In this document: positions 17,679 to 26,668 of the stretch, one piece after another | Position numbering within the stretch: the stretch's first letter is position 1 | Layout of the letters: every line of letters begins with the position of its first letter | Source of the DNA: Pontiellaceae bacterium B12227 | GTDB taxonomy: Bacteria; Verrucomicrobiota; Kiritimatiellia; Kiritimatiellales; Pontiellaceae | Direction of reading: 5' to 3' | Assembly: GCA_029432775.1 (NCBI GenBank) | Contig: JAROAZ010000001.1 | Span: 558,001 to 622,000 of the forward strand | DNA: 64,000 nucleotides | The notes under the pieces: generated by a model | Told to the model about the DNA's origin: nothing | Databases searched by the model: none | The model's input: only the letters and a program-made list of their open reading frames with translations | Position numbers and translations under genes: made by a program

Positions 17679-18857
17679 CTATTCTTTAAGATCGCCGAAA
17701 CAGAGCGTATTCCAGTAATCGTTGTAGTATCCGGGGTTTTCGATGCGGGTCTGATCGATTACTTTTCTGGTGTATGGCATAGGCATTTTTTTACGATCAT
17801 GATAGTGGTGATAGACCAGTTCGTAGAGTGGCCGGAACCGGCCGCGATACTTATCGGATGGTGCCATAGCCTTGTCATGCGCATTGCCGTCCCCGACCGG
17901 CGAGGGATAAACTTCGAACGGCACATGGTCATCGCCCAGATTGTAGCGCGCCAGATACTCGACACATGTACCGATCGACACATCTTCGTAATCATAAAGA
18001 TCGATACCCTGGTTCCATGCGATCTCGCAGGCGCGGGCGAGAAAGTCCAGCCCCATCTGGGCATGGTCCTGGTCGCGGCCGGTTTCCTGGCACTGCCCGC
18101 TGGGCAGCAGATAGTTCGTCAACCGTGCGTTGCTATCACCGCTCTTCAACCACTCGATGTTTTCATCGAACAATTCGCGGTCATCCAGGAATACGGCAAT
18201 CGCCATCGTGCTCCAGGTGACCGACGCATCCCAGTTGCCGTTGTAAGTATTCGGCCGCGGTTCCATAGCCGGCAGAATCACATCGCGCAACCACTGCTCA
18301 AACTGAATTTGCTCCTCCTTGGGCCATGGAGCCCCGGAATAACGCAGTAGCTCGGCGGCCTGTGCCCAGTAGCCACTATGGATCCCCATGATCAGACGCG
18401 TGTGCAGATGCTCGTCGTCCGGTTTGGACCGGATGGATGTCAGGGTTGACGACCAATGGTTCATTACTCTGATCGCCTTCTTCGCATCGGACGCCTTTCC
18501 CGTCACGATCCACTGCAGCGCATAGCTGTTCACAATGGCCGCGGCAGTTTTGAAATGAAGGTTGTCCGGGCCGAGTATTTCGGTCGGTGCTTTCCACGGG
18601 TCGCCGCCCCACCCAGTCTTCCCTCGCGGATGCCTGAGCATGTCTTTCCAGGCATTGGAACGCAACTCATGACCCTGTTCCAAATCCAGTTTCATAGCAT
18701 CGAGCATGGCCTTGGATTGAAGAATGCCTGGGTGGCGCAAGCCCGACGAGGGCGAAACTGTTTCCCGCACCTTTACGGGAACCGTTGTGGTACAGGACGA
18801 AGTCAGGGCCACCAAGACCAATGTGAGGACGGCATACGAACATCCGTTTTTTTTCAT
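17679..18857 (-). CDS. Alginate-lyase-fold lipoprotein (PF05426-like; PL5/PL38 type)
   Basis: A 392-residue protein starting at the ATG at 18857, one base after the stop of the HAD gene, so translation is probably coupled. The N terminus is a lipoprotein signal ending LTSSC. The alpha/alpha-toroid pattern of the alginate-lyase superfamily is visible: LHFKTAAAIVNSYALQW, YNGNWDASVTWS and GQCQETGRDQDHAQMGLDF, the last two holding the Asn, His and Gln/Arg residues typical of the active cleft. Such enzymes cut uronate-containing chains by beta-elimination. PL38 is my closest guess, but the subfamily is not proven. A palindrome copy (18646-18660) is read as SNAWK. Confidence 0.8.
   Translation of the reverse strand: MKKNGCSYAVLTLVLVALTSSCTTTVPVKVRETVSPSSGLRHPGILQSKAMLDAMKLDLEQGHELRSNAWKDMLRHPRGKTGWGGDPWKAPTEILGPDNLHFKTAAAIVNSYALQWIVTGKASDAKKAIRVMNHWSSTLTSIRSKPDDEHLHTRLIMGIHSGYWAQAAELLRYSGAPWPKEEQIQFEQWLRDVILPAMEPRPNTYNGNWDASVTWSTMAIAVFLDDRELFDENIEWLKSGDSNARLTNYLLPSGQCQETGRDQDHAQMGLDFLARACEIAWNQGIDLYDYEDVSIGTCVEYLARYNLGDDHVPFEVYPSPVGDGNAHDKAMAPSDKYRGRFRPLYELVYHHYHDRKKMPMPYTRKVIDQTRIENPGYYNDYWNTLCFGDLKE
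18646..18660. repeat. Interspersed palindrome, exact (TTCCAGGCATTGGAA)
   Basis: Exact match, encoding SNAWK in the alginate-lyase-fold gene. Confidence 0.85.
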
Positions 18858-18858
18858 A

Positions 18859-19743
18859 TCAGTTCCAGTGCGGGTGTTCCGGCAGAGCGGCATCAAATTC
18901 TTCGATCAGCATCTGCTGATACTCGCCGCCAAAGGTGCCGGCGAAGAATTTATCAAGACCCTCTTCGAACAGGCGCTTCCATGAGGCTTCCTCATTGCCG
19001 GGAACAATCGGGTAAAAGAACGCATTGTTATCCATGGCGGCCTTATAGTCGCCGGGGGCGTCGCCCACCTTGAGGATCTTATCGGCGTCATAGCCCTTGC
19101 CCGTGGTGGCATAGTGAATATGCTCGGACTTGGTGCCGTGCTCCTGTCCGGCGATCAGATTGACGTAGGGCGTCATACCGTTTTCCTCCCACTCGCGCTC
19201 AAGCGCTTCGAGCGGGGTTTGGGAAACCACAATCATGTCGGCCTTTTCATTGCCTGCTTTGAGCACATCCATCACATGCGGGAACGGCGCCACGCCGGAA
19301 ACTATATCAGCGACACGGGCATTGACTTCCAGGCTCCAGTCAAGCATACGCTGGAGTTCTTCGTTGCCGGAATTTTCGACTTCGATTTGCAGCGCTGGAT
19401 TGCCCAGTTTGGTTTCGCGTTTGATCCAGGCATCAAGTTCCTTGAGTTCCAAGGGTTGGAAACCGCGCGCCTGAACATCCTTGCGCTCCTTGAGCAAGTC
19501 GCGGAAATGCTGGATGGCGAAGAAGCGATTGCAGCCGCGAGTCTTGCTGTAGAGGTTGACGAAGTCCCAGACTTCGCGGGCCGCCTTACTGACGGGCTGG
19601 CACTGCATGTGTTTGATCACCGCGGGGCAGAAACATTCCTTGTGCTTGAGTTCCATGGTATCGAACACGCAGCCATCGCTATCGAATCCAATAAAGTATT
19701 CGTTTTCTTTCGGGAGCGCCTTGAGTTGGGCAACATAGTCCAT
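18859..19743 (-). CDS. Cytoplasmic HAD-superfamily hydrolase
   Basis: A 294-residue soluble protein with no signal peptide. HAD motif I is FDSDGCVFD (residues about 20-28), motif II is VVSQT, and motif IV is VGDAPGDYKAA; a helical cap of about 120 residues lies between motifs I and II. These proteins are mostly phosphatases or phosphomutases on sugar phosphates. It lies within the operon between the alginate-lyase-fold gene and a sulfatase, so it may process an imported sugar product after phosphorylation. This is inferred from context only. A perfect palindrome (19447-19461) encodes FQPLE. Confidence 0.85.
   Translation of the reverse strand: MDYVAQLKALPKENEYFIGFDSDGCVFDTMELKHKECFCPAVIKHMQCQPVSKAAREVWDFVNLYSKTRGCNRFFAIQHFRDLLKERKDVQARGFQPLELKELDAWIKRETKLGNPALQIEVENSGNEELQRMLDWSLEVNARVADIVSGVAPFPHVMDVLKAGNEKADMIVVSQTPLEALEREWEENGMTPYVNLIAGQEHGTKSEHIHYATTGKGYDADKILKVGDAPGDYKAAMDNNAFFYPIVPGNEEASWKRLFEEGLDKFFAGTFGGEYQQMLIEEFDAALPEHPHWN
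19447..19461. repeat. Interspersed palindrome, exact (TTCCAAGGGTTGGAA)
   Basis: Perfect arms; encodes FQPLE in the HAD protein. Confidence 0.85.
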
Positions 19744-19764
19744 GATGAAGATCCTTTTCTTTAG

Positions 19765-21183
19765 CTATTGAAGATGAGGCCAGCCGGCCTTGAGTTCTTT
19801 CGACAGTTTTTTAACGACGCCCTTATATTCAGGATGCCCTGCCACATTGTTATTTTCGTCGGGGTCGACCTTGTGGTCGTAAAGCATACTGGAAATTTTT
19901 TCGCCTGCGGTGTTCCGCCATTCTGTGTAGAGATAACGTGCAGTACGGATTGAATCGCCTTTCCCGTACCGACCGAACACCGCCTTTTTCCAATCCTTGG
20001 AAGGATCGTCCAGCAGCGGCACAAAGCTCGTGCCTTCGAGATGCGCAGGCTTATCGATTCCTGCCAGATCGCAGACCGTTGGATAGAGGTCGACAAACTC
20101 GACCAGCGCGGCCGTATTTCGGGTCGATTTGCCCGGCACGCGGACAATCAACGGAGCCTGAAGCGCCGTGTTGAAGTTGGCGTGCTTGCACCAAAGCGTG
20201 TGTTCACCCAGTTGCCAACCGTGGTCGCCCCATAGAATCACAATCGTGTCATCCCACATTTCCAGTTCTTCCAAGGCCTGGAAAATGCGGCCGATCATCG
20301 CATCGGAAAAGGTGGTGCAGGCGCGATAGCCGCGAATCATGTTCAGCGCCATCTCCTCGGGAAGCGGGCCGGACTTCGGCACGCCGTAATAACCGCGCAG
20401 CTCGTTAAAATTGTGGATGGCTTCGTTCGGTGCGTTGGTCGGAACAAAGAAATTTACCGGCAGGACGATGGAGTCGGCCGGATAGAGGTCCCAGTATTTT
20501 TTCGGACAGTTGAATGGCAGGTGCGGTTTGGTGAATCCCGCAGTGATGAAAACCGGCTCGCCCGTCGCTTTCGCACGCTTGAGTTCCTCAATGGCCTTGG
20601 CGGCGACCTTGGCCCCCTGATACGACTCGTCCGGTTCGTCCGCCGCTTCATACGGCCAGCCCTTGATACTCATGCCGTTTTCACTTTTGGCGGTCTTCAG
20701 TATCTCAAGGTTTTCCTCAGTGAAGTATTGGCAGAATTCCTTCGGCCGGAAGATTTCATCCCACGATGCTTCGTTGTCGCTTTTGTGATGATAAATTTTA
20801 CCGTTATTGATGGTGCGGTAGCCCGCCTTCTTCAACGTGGCCGCTAGATCGGGGATACCGGCGGCATCTTCATCGGCCCGCGAATAATAGATATTAAAGC
20901 GCTCGGGCGTCGGCCGCAAACCGCTCATTAGACTGGCGCGCGATGCACCGCAAACCGGATAGTTGCAATAGGCTTTTTCAAAGAGCACCCCTTCATCCGC
21001 CAGACGGTCGATGTTGGGTGTGATCATGTAATTCTGCCCATAGCACCCCAGCTCCGGACGCAGGTCATCGACGGAAATGAACAGAATATTGGGTCGCTGA
21101 TCCGCACCTTGCGCCGTTACGAAGCCGAAGAGCACACTCAAAAGTGCCAACATCGGAAATGGTTTAATTTTATTCATCATCAT
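19765..21183 (-). CDS. S1 sulfatase, iduronate-2-sulfatase-like (CGASR type)
   Basis: A 472-residue exported sulfatase. The signal peptide is followed by ILFISVDDLRPELGCYG, where the DD binds metal. The formylglycine site is Cys78 in NYPVCGASRASLMSG, the variant seen in iduronate-2-sulfatase-like S1 enzymes. DHGWQLGEH carries later metal ligands. AGGATAAAAC precedes three tandem ATG codons. Its neighbours in the operon are another sulfatase and the HAD protein. A role in removing 2-O-type sulfates from uronic or fucose residues fits the family but is not proven. It carries palindrome copies at 19988 and 20269. Confidence 0.93.
   Translation of the reverse strand: MMMNKIKPFPMLALLSVLFGFVTAQGADQRPNILFISVDDLRPELGCYGQNYMITPNIDRLADEGVLFEKAYCNYPVCGASRASLMSGLRPTPERFNIYYSRADEDAAGIPDLAATLKKAGYRTINNGKIYHHKSDNEASWDEIFRPKEFCQYFTEENLEILKTAKSENGMSIKGWPYEAADEPDESYQGAKVAAKAIEELKRAKATGEPVFITAGFTKPHLPFNCPKKYWDLYPADSIVLPVNFFVPTNAPNEAIHNFNELRGYYGVPKSGPLPEEMALNMIRGYRACTTFSDAMIGRIFQALEELEMWDDTIVILWGDHGWQLGEHTLWCKHANFNTALQAPLIVRVPGKSTRNTAALVEFVDLYPTVCDLAGIDKPAHLEGTSFVPLLDDPSKDWKKAVFGRYGKGDSIRTARYLYTEWRNTAGEKISSMLYDHKVDPDENNNVAGHPEYKGVVKKLSKELKAGWPHLQ
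19988..20002. repeat. Interspersed palindrome, exact (TTCCAATCCTTGGAA)
   Basis: Perfect arms, encoding SKDWK in the CGASR sulfatase. Confidence 0.85.
20269..20283. repeat. Interspersed palindrome, exact (TTCCAAGGCCTGGAA)
   Basis: Exact match, encoding FQALE; only 267 bases from the previous copy and in a different reading frame of the same gene. Confidence 0.85.
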
Positions 21184-21202
21184 GTTTTATCCTACCTATC
21201 GG

Positions 21203-22726
21203 TTATCTGGGCGTAACGGTATGCGTCTTTTTGTATTCGGTGCGTTGGTTATTCAGATCGTCCGACCCGTTTTGACACATCGTTCGTAACTCAGAGAGGA
21301 GATCCGAGCCTTCATACTCGCCTATTAGGTTCACCCTTTCTCCGGGGTCGTCTTCCAAATCAAACAGCTGTTCAAAGTCGGGGGTTCTTCCTCTGAAATC
21401 TGTGTCTTTTTCCGTGTAGGGATCAACCCCGTCAACCATCCGGATATATTTCCATTGTCCCGTTCGGATTCCTTCGGAAAACGGGGTATCGCGGCCGGTA
21501 TACAGATTTTCAAGGAAGATGGATTCCCGCCACGGCGCATGCTCGTCGACGATCAACGGGCGCAGGCTTTTTCCAGTCATTTCAGACGGTTGGTCTACCC
21601 CGGCATAGTCCAGAATGGTACTGGTGATATCCAGGCTTGAAATGAGCGCCTTGATATTCCGACCCCGTTTCCCTTCGGGCATATGCGGGTCGTATACAAA
21701 ACAGGGAAATTTTGCGGTCAGGTCATACAGCAGCGCCTTTCCTCCCATGCCGTATTCCCCCATCAGCAAACCATGGTCACTGGCAAAAATGATCACCGTG
21801 TTTTTATCCAGCCCTTTTTTCTTCAACGTTTCAACCATATCACCAATCACCAGGTCCAGTCCCGTGATCTGCTGGTAATACCGGATGTGATGTTCCCGAC
21901 AGGCCTCAACGGTATAATCGTACGGATAGATCTTGTCTTTACGTCCCTGCTCCTGATCCATCAGCGCCTTCGGAATATATTGATATGGATCCGTTGCGGT
22001 TTCCTTCGGAATTCCAACCCCCTGATCGCGGTACAGGTAGCCATAGACCGAATGACCTTTCAGCTTTGGATTTTCGCACGCCCGCTTTTCCCAATCATGC
22101 ATGGAAAACATTTGCGATCCGTGTGGCACCGAAAAACTCACCGACAGGCAGAACGGCTTATCCGCAGGAGCCTGATCCAGGAATTGCGTAATGCTCTCGC
22201 CCATCACCGGGGTAATAATGTCCTCTCCGGAATCGTGGTAGCTTTTACAGTTTTCCTTTGTCTTAGGGAAAAAATTCGCCCACCCATCGTGGCCGCGCCA
22301 GAAGTCGAACCGTTTATCCGCCAACCCTCTGAACGTGTAGTACTCGACCCCGAACTTTCCGATGAAGCCCGTGAAGTATCCATTCCGCTTCAATACAGCG
22401 GGATAGGTCTGCTCCCATTGCTCTTCGTTGAGCTTATAGCTGGAAGAGAATCCAACGCCGTTCACCCGCTCATGCATTCCTGTAAAAAATGACACCCTGC
22501 TCGGTGCACAGGTCGGTTCGGCAATATAGGCATTGCTGAAACGCACTCCGTTTTTAATAAGTTTGTCTACGTTGGGCGTCTTAACGAATTCATGCCCCAT
22601 GAAACCGAATGAATTGTCCCGCTGGTCATCGGTCAGCAGGAAAATAATATTCGGCTTTCCGGCGGCATGAGCTGAAACAGAAACCAGAGCCAGCAGCACC
22701 ATCAGCACCGTGTATTTTCCAGGCAT
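21203..22726 (-). CDS. S1 sulfatase (CAPSR type)
   Basis: A 507-residue exported sulfatase. The ATG at 22726 is chosen over 22768 because AAGGAG lies six bases upstream and it gives a proper signal peptide (MPGKYTVLMVLLALVSVSAHA). FLLTDDQRDN binds metal and Cys73 of EPTCAPSRVSFFTG is the formylglycine site. The C terminus has a long DLEDDPGE-type region typical of S1 enzymes. The start codon lies inside a copy of the interspersed palindrome (22717-22731), so the motif overlaps the translation-initiation region. It follows the DUF2264 gene by 10 bases. Confidence 0.92.
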   Translation of the reverse strand: MPGKYTVLMVLLALVSVSAHAAGKPNIIFLLTDDQRDNSFGFMGHEFVKTPNVDKLIKNGVRFSNAYIAEPTCAPSRVSFFTGMHERVNGVGFSSSYKLNEEQWEQTYPAVLKRNGYFTGFIGKFGVEYYTFRGLADKRFDFWRGHDGWANFFPKTKENCKSYHDSGEDIITPVMGESITQFLDQAPADKPFCLSVSFSVPHGSQMFSMHDWEKRACENPKLKGHSVYGYLYRDQGVGIPKETATDPYQYIPKALMDQEQGRKDKIYPYDYTVEACREHHIRYYQQITGLDLVIGDMVETLKKKGLDKNTVIIFASDHGLLMGEYGMGGKALLYDLTAKFPCFVYDPHMPEGKRGRNIKALISSLDITSTILDYAGVDQPSEMTGKSLRPLIVDEHAPWRESIFLENLYTGRDTPFSEGIRTGQWKYIRMVDGVDPYTEKDTDFRGRTPDFEQLFDLEDDPGERVNLIGEYEGSDLLSELRTMCQNGSDDLNNQRTEYKKTHTVTPR

Positions 22727-22731
22727 TGGAA
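22717..22731. repeat. Interspersed palindrome, exact, overlapping a start codon
   Basis: TTCCAGGCATTGGAA contains the complement of the ATG (22724-22726) of the CAPSR sulfatase; in the gene it reads FPMPGK across the start. Confidence 0.85.
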
Positions 22732-22736
22732 ACTCC

Positions 22737-24740
22737 TTAGTAGGCAACGTTGCCTTCGATATGGCCAAAGTCGACTTTCAAGCTACGCCCATCATTCAGC
22801 TCGACCTCTGCTCCGAGCGGCTGTCCGCTCTTGAACCAGGAAACCGTTTTATAGCTCTTTACGACAGAGAGTTCCTCGTCAGTCCACGGGGTATCGTCGG
22901 TCTTCTGCAGCATCAGGGTAACCAGCAGCGGCATGCCCTGATAGTGCTCTTCGCGGCGACGCTTGGCGAAAATGACGGTGCTGTCGGCGGCTTCCGGATG
23001 TTTTCCGGTGTGAACCAGGTGGTCGAGCCCGTCCCAGCCAGCCAGTGCAACCATAGCAACCTGACGGCCCGGGATGGAGGCGGTCAGACATTCGCAACCG
23101 TTCACCGTACGCTTCTCAACCTTGGCAGCCAACCCATCGATGTGCGGCAGGCCGTAATGGCCGAGCGACACTTCGTGACGGGTGGAGAGACGCTGCCGAT
23201 CCACGCGCAGCAGTCCGCCCGGCACCACGATGTCGGCGAGATCGAAACGGCCCGGCACATCGTGATGGGCTTTAACTTCCACATGGCGGTAAACAACGCC
23301 ATCGCGCTCGCCGGCTGTACCCACGCTGTAGGGCAGCAGGAAATCTTCCGGATAGTCGAGCTCAACCGCGCAGTACTGCTGCGGAACGGCGCCATCGGTG
23401 TTATCGTCTTCCCACGGGAAGTCGGAGTTGAACGCCAGACGGCTGTAGTATGGAGGCAGGTTATTATAGCCTTCCGACGATTTAATCTTACCCATCTGAA
23501 CGGTACTGGTTCCGGTTTTGCCGTCGGCCGTGATGGTCAGGCCGGGCCCCGGCAGGGTTACGGTCTTGAAGCCGTCGTCGATTTCGTCCCACTCGCCGTT
23601 ATTTTCGGTGGCGGTCCAGAACGGGCTGTCTTCCGGCAGCGTGAGGCAGACAAAGGCCTTGGCCATCCAGAACGGGCTGGCGGCGCAGCTGTAGAACTGC
23701 ACCATCGGATCCCAAGGACCGTAGTAGCCGAGACAGGGAACGCCTTCGTCGGTGTAGAAATCATCACGCCCCACAAACTGCATTAGATTGGCCGAAGCAA
23801 TACGGCGCATCCAGCCGAAGTCGACCGGCGAATCTTTCACCATCGCGGAGGTGCCAAGCGCGGCGCTGGCGGCGAAACGGTAAATGATGGAACGGCCGTA
23901 CATGATCTGATGGCCCTCGCGGCTGAACATTAGCGGATAGGTCTGCATGAATTCGGCATGGCGCTGATCAATGATCTTTGCCAGTTCCGGCTCGTGCTCA
24001 TTGCCGTACCATTTGCACCAGATCGGCGCGTAGAAATGGAATCCCCACGGGGTGTAATAATCAAAGCCGAGATCCCGATACCATCCGTCGCCGCAGTACA
24101 GAGCCATGATGTGCTGCAGATGATCCTGCAACAGGCCATCATCGACTTCATAGCCGTTGACGCGCAGGAAGGTCAGCAGCATGACGTTAAAGAAGCGCCA
24201 GTTGTGCGAAAGGGTTTTGCTATGCGCATAGTCGCTGAGGAAGGCGGCAATCTGATCTTTTTCCTCCTGGGTGTATTTGTCCCAGATCTGTTCCTTGGAG
24301 TTCATCAGGCTGATGGCCAGCGCGGCACCTTCGCAGGTATGCTGATACCAGCCGGGGCCATACTCTTCGATCAATTCACTGGTGGTGCCAAGATAGCGCT
24401 CGGACGTTTTGTCGGTGGCCAGCAGCAACTGGTGCGCGTAGTAGTCGGCCACGTTGTAGCCGTTGCACTCCAGATCCGGTTTCGCGCTAATCAGCGGCGC
24501 GGCCAGCAGGAAAGTGCGTGACAGCCCCTCGTATTCTTCGGCCTTGAAGCGCCAGGCCGGATCGTCGGCCTTCGGATAAATCACATCGCTCTGCTTGGGC
24601 AGAACAATCGGGTCGTCCATGGTCGGAATGTGTTTAAAGATTCCTTCCAGCAGATAGGTGCCTGCATCAATCCAGTGTTGGCGGGTCATGCCGGTTTCGG
24701 GACTCAGGGTATAGTCGGGGTTCTGAATTTGATAGGCCAT
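22737..24740 (-). CDS. DUF2264 family protein, cytoplasmic
   Basis: A 667-residue protein with no signal peptide, preceded by GGAAGG seven bases from the ATG. DUF2264 proteins have an N-terminal alpha/alpha-toroid and a C-terminal beta domain. Here SHNWRFFNVMLLTFLR, GWYRDLGFDYYTPWGFHFYAPIW and MYGRSIIYRF are the conserved blocks. The family is found in polysaccharide-degradation loci and resembles unsaturated-uronate hydrolases and lyases in fold; its chemistry is not generally fixed. Grouping with the signal-less GH3 and GH2 genes upstream suggests intracellular processing of imported oligosaccharides. Confidence 0.85.
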   Translation of the reverse strand: MAYQIQNPDYTLSPETGMTRQHWIDAGTYLLEGIFKHIPTMDDPIVLPKQSDVIYPKADDPAWRFKAEEYEGLSRTFLLAAPLISAKPDLECNGYNVADYYAHQLLLATDKTSERYLGTTSELIEEYGPGWYQHTCEGAALAISLMNSKEQIWDKYTQEEKDQIAAFLSDYAHSKTLSHNWRFFNVMLLTFLRVNGYEVDDGLLQDHLQHIMALYCGDGWYRDLGFDYYTPWGFHFYAPIWCKWYGNEHEPELAKIIDQRHAEFMQTYPLMFSREGHQIMYGRSIIYRFAASAALGTSAMVKDSPVDFGWMRRIASANLMQFVGRDDFYTDEGVPCLGYYGPWDPMVQFYSCAASPFWMAKAFVCLTLPEDSPFWTATENNGEWDEIDDGFKTVTLPGPGLTITADGKTGTSTVQMGKIKSSEGYNNLPPYYSRLAFNSDFPWEDDNTDGAVPQQYCAVELDYPEDFLLPYSVGTAGERDGVVYRHVEVKAHHDVPGRFDLADIVVPGGLLRVDRQRLSTRHEVSLGHYGLPHIDGLAAKVEKRTVNGCECLTASIPGRQVAMVALAGWDGLDHLVHTGKHPEAADSTVIFAKRRREEHYQGMPLLVTLMLQKTDDTPWTDEELSVVKSYKTVSWFKSGQPLGAEVELNDGRSLKVDFGHIEGNVAY

Positions 24741-24812
24741 TATGAAACCTTCCTTTTGAAAAAATGAGCAAGGGAACCGATTCCTGGTTCCCTTGCTTAT
24801 GGATCGTTCTAT

Positions 24813-26615
24813 TTACGCAGTAACCAGTTCCTCTGCGACTTCGGTCCGACCAGCGTATGCCTGGAAGTTACTGACCGGCATGGAGCCTGTGGCCTGCTTC
24901 TTTCCATAGAGAACTTCGGCGACTTCCTTGAGGGACTCGCCCATCAGGCTCCAGCAGTTCACCACGGTGCCGGCTGTTGCCGGAGCACCTTCGGCATATG
25001 GATCGTTGGTTACCACAACGACTTTGTTGCCTTCGGCGATCAGGCGCTCAACGAGCTTGGTATTCGCCTGGTTGCCGGCATGACGCCAGAAAAAGTTCGT
25101 GACTACAACAACGTCCGCCTCGTTCTTCGCCAAGTCGCAAAGGAAGTCGACTTCCTCGTCGGATGGGATGAACGTGCAGTCAGAGTTGATGACGTTGTCG
25201 GAATGCTTCAGGACTTCCGCGTTCAGGCGCCAGTGACCCTGATAGACATCATTCGGCGTAAACTCAGCCATCTTCAGTTGTTCAATGATCAGAACTTTTT
25301 TATCCTGGCTCAGTGGCAGCAGGCATTCTTCATCGCGCATCAGAGTCAGCGATTTTTCTGCAGATTGCTGGGCAACATTGAGGATTTCGTCACTGCGAAC
25401 AGCCGCACTAGCCGCCGGAGCATCAACCTGGGCATTTTCGAAAAGGCCCTGGTCATACTTGGCTTCGAGCACCTTGCGAACGGATCCTTCCAGCAGGTCC
25501 ATGGTGACTTCGTTGGAGCGAACGGCGTCGAGCATGCGGTAGTAAACCTGCTCGCGGGTTTCATCATCGGACTTGCAGAGCATGAGGTTAACACCGGCTT
25601 TCAGCGCCATCACACAGGCGTTCGGCAGGCCGTAACGGTTGACGATTGCGCCCATGCCCATCGCGTCGGAGGTGATTACCCCATCAAACCCAAGCTCGTT
25701 GCGCAGGATATCCGTGACGAGCACCTTGGAGAGCGTGGCCGGCAGATCTTCGCCCACCACCAGCGGATAGGCACTGTGACAGGTCATTACCCCCTTCAGG
25801 CAGCCTTTTTCGATCATGCGTTTATAAGGACGCAGCTCGACGTCGAGCAGACGCTCTTTGTCCACTTCGATCTGTTCGAGTTCGTAGTGCGCATCGGTGG
25901 AGGAATCGCCGCGGCCCGGATAGTGCTTGGCCATCGGGATGATGCCGCCGGCGATCAGACCTTCAGAAAACGCGGAAACGAATTCAGAAACTTTTTCCGG
26001 ATCATCGGAGAAACCGCGGAAACGGATTTCCGGATTGGCCGCGTTGACGTTGATGTCGCAAACCGGCGAGTGCAGCATGGTGATACCCACCGCACGGAGC
26101 TGTTTACCAATCGATTCACCCACTTGCTTAGTCAGTTCCAGATCACCGGTAGCAGCCAGGCCCATCAGAGCCGGGTAACCGGGCATACCGCCAAACTGGT
26201 AGTCGTTGGTGCAGGCTCCTTCGTTATCGGTGCAGATGTTAAGCGGAATGCCGGCCGGTGTGCTGGTTGCAATCTGCTGAAGCTCGTTGATGCGCTCCGC
26301 ATATTCGGAGGGCATAATGTAGTTGCCCGGCGTTTTTGCCGTGAAGTAGGTCTTCGGCATATCGGTGTAGCCTTCCGGCTTCACATAGTCCGTATCCGCC
26401 AGCGTCTTGCCGTAGTAGGTGGACCGGGCGGATTCAGCCGTGTAGGGTTCGATGCGCAACCCACCGACATGCAGTTTTTCAATCAGCGCTTTGACCGACG
26501 GGGTAACGATTGATCCACGCCAGGAGAATGTAAAACACTGGCCTACTTTTTCTTCCACCGTCATTTTTTTCAGTAGGTCGTCGATGAATTCGTTACGTTT
26601 CGCTTGTTCGCTCAT
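24813..26615 (-). CDS. Cytoplasmic GH3 enzyme, NagZ-like
   Basis: A 600-residue GH3 protein without a signal peptide. The ATG at 26615 follows AAAGGACA and avoids the weak longer frame to 26678, which would overlap the GH2 gene. The NagZ-type signature is MAKHYPGRGDSSTDAHYEL, with His231 in place of the usual KHFPGHG history. The nucleophile candidate is Asp317 in VITSDAMGMGAI. NagZ relatives use a His-Asp dyad and remove beta-linked N-acetylhexosamine or glucuronic acid. Directly downstream of the GH2 gene, it belongs to the internal processing set. Confidence 0.88.
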   Translation of the reverse strand: MSEQAKRNEFIDDLLKKMTVEEKVGQCFTFSWRGSIVTPSVKALIEKLHVGGLRIEPYTAESARSTYYGKTLADTDYVKPEGYTDMPKTYFTAKTPGNYIMPSEYAERINELQQIATSTPAGIPLNICTDNEGACTNDYQFGGMPGYPALMGLAATGDLELTKQVGESIGKQLRAVGITMLHSPVCDINVNAANPEIRFRGFSDDPEKVSEFVSAFSEGLIAGGIIPMAKHYPGRGDSSTDAHYELEQIEVDKERLLDVELRPYKRMIEKGCLKGVMTCHSAYPLVVGEDLPATLSKVLVTDILRNELGFDGVITSDAMGMGAIVNRYGLPNACVMALKAGVNLMLCKSDDETREQVYYRMLDAVRSNEVTMDLLEGSVRKVLEAKYDQGLFENAQVDAPAASAAVRSDEILNVAQQSAEKSLTLMRDEECLLPLSQDKKVLIIEQLKMAEFTPNDVYQGHWRLNAEVLKHSDNVINSDCTFIPSDEEVDFLCDLAKNEADVVVVTNFFWRHAGNQANTKLVERLIAEGNKVVVVTNDPYAEGAPATAGTVVNCWSLMGESLKEVAEVLYGKKQATGSMPVSNFQAYAGRTEVAEELVTA

Positions 26616-26668
26616 ATTTTTGTCCTTTGTATCTAATTTAATTATTGTTTCCCCAGCAAGAGATGCCT

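Noticed and set aside
25080-26513. 477-codon open frame on the plus strand
   Set aside because: Antisense shadow of the NagZ-like GH3 gene, rich in unlikely residue runs.
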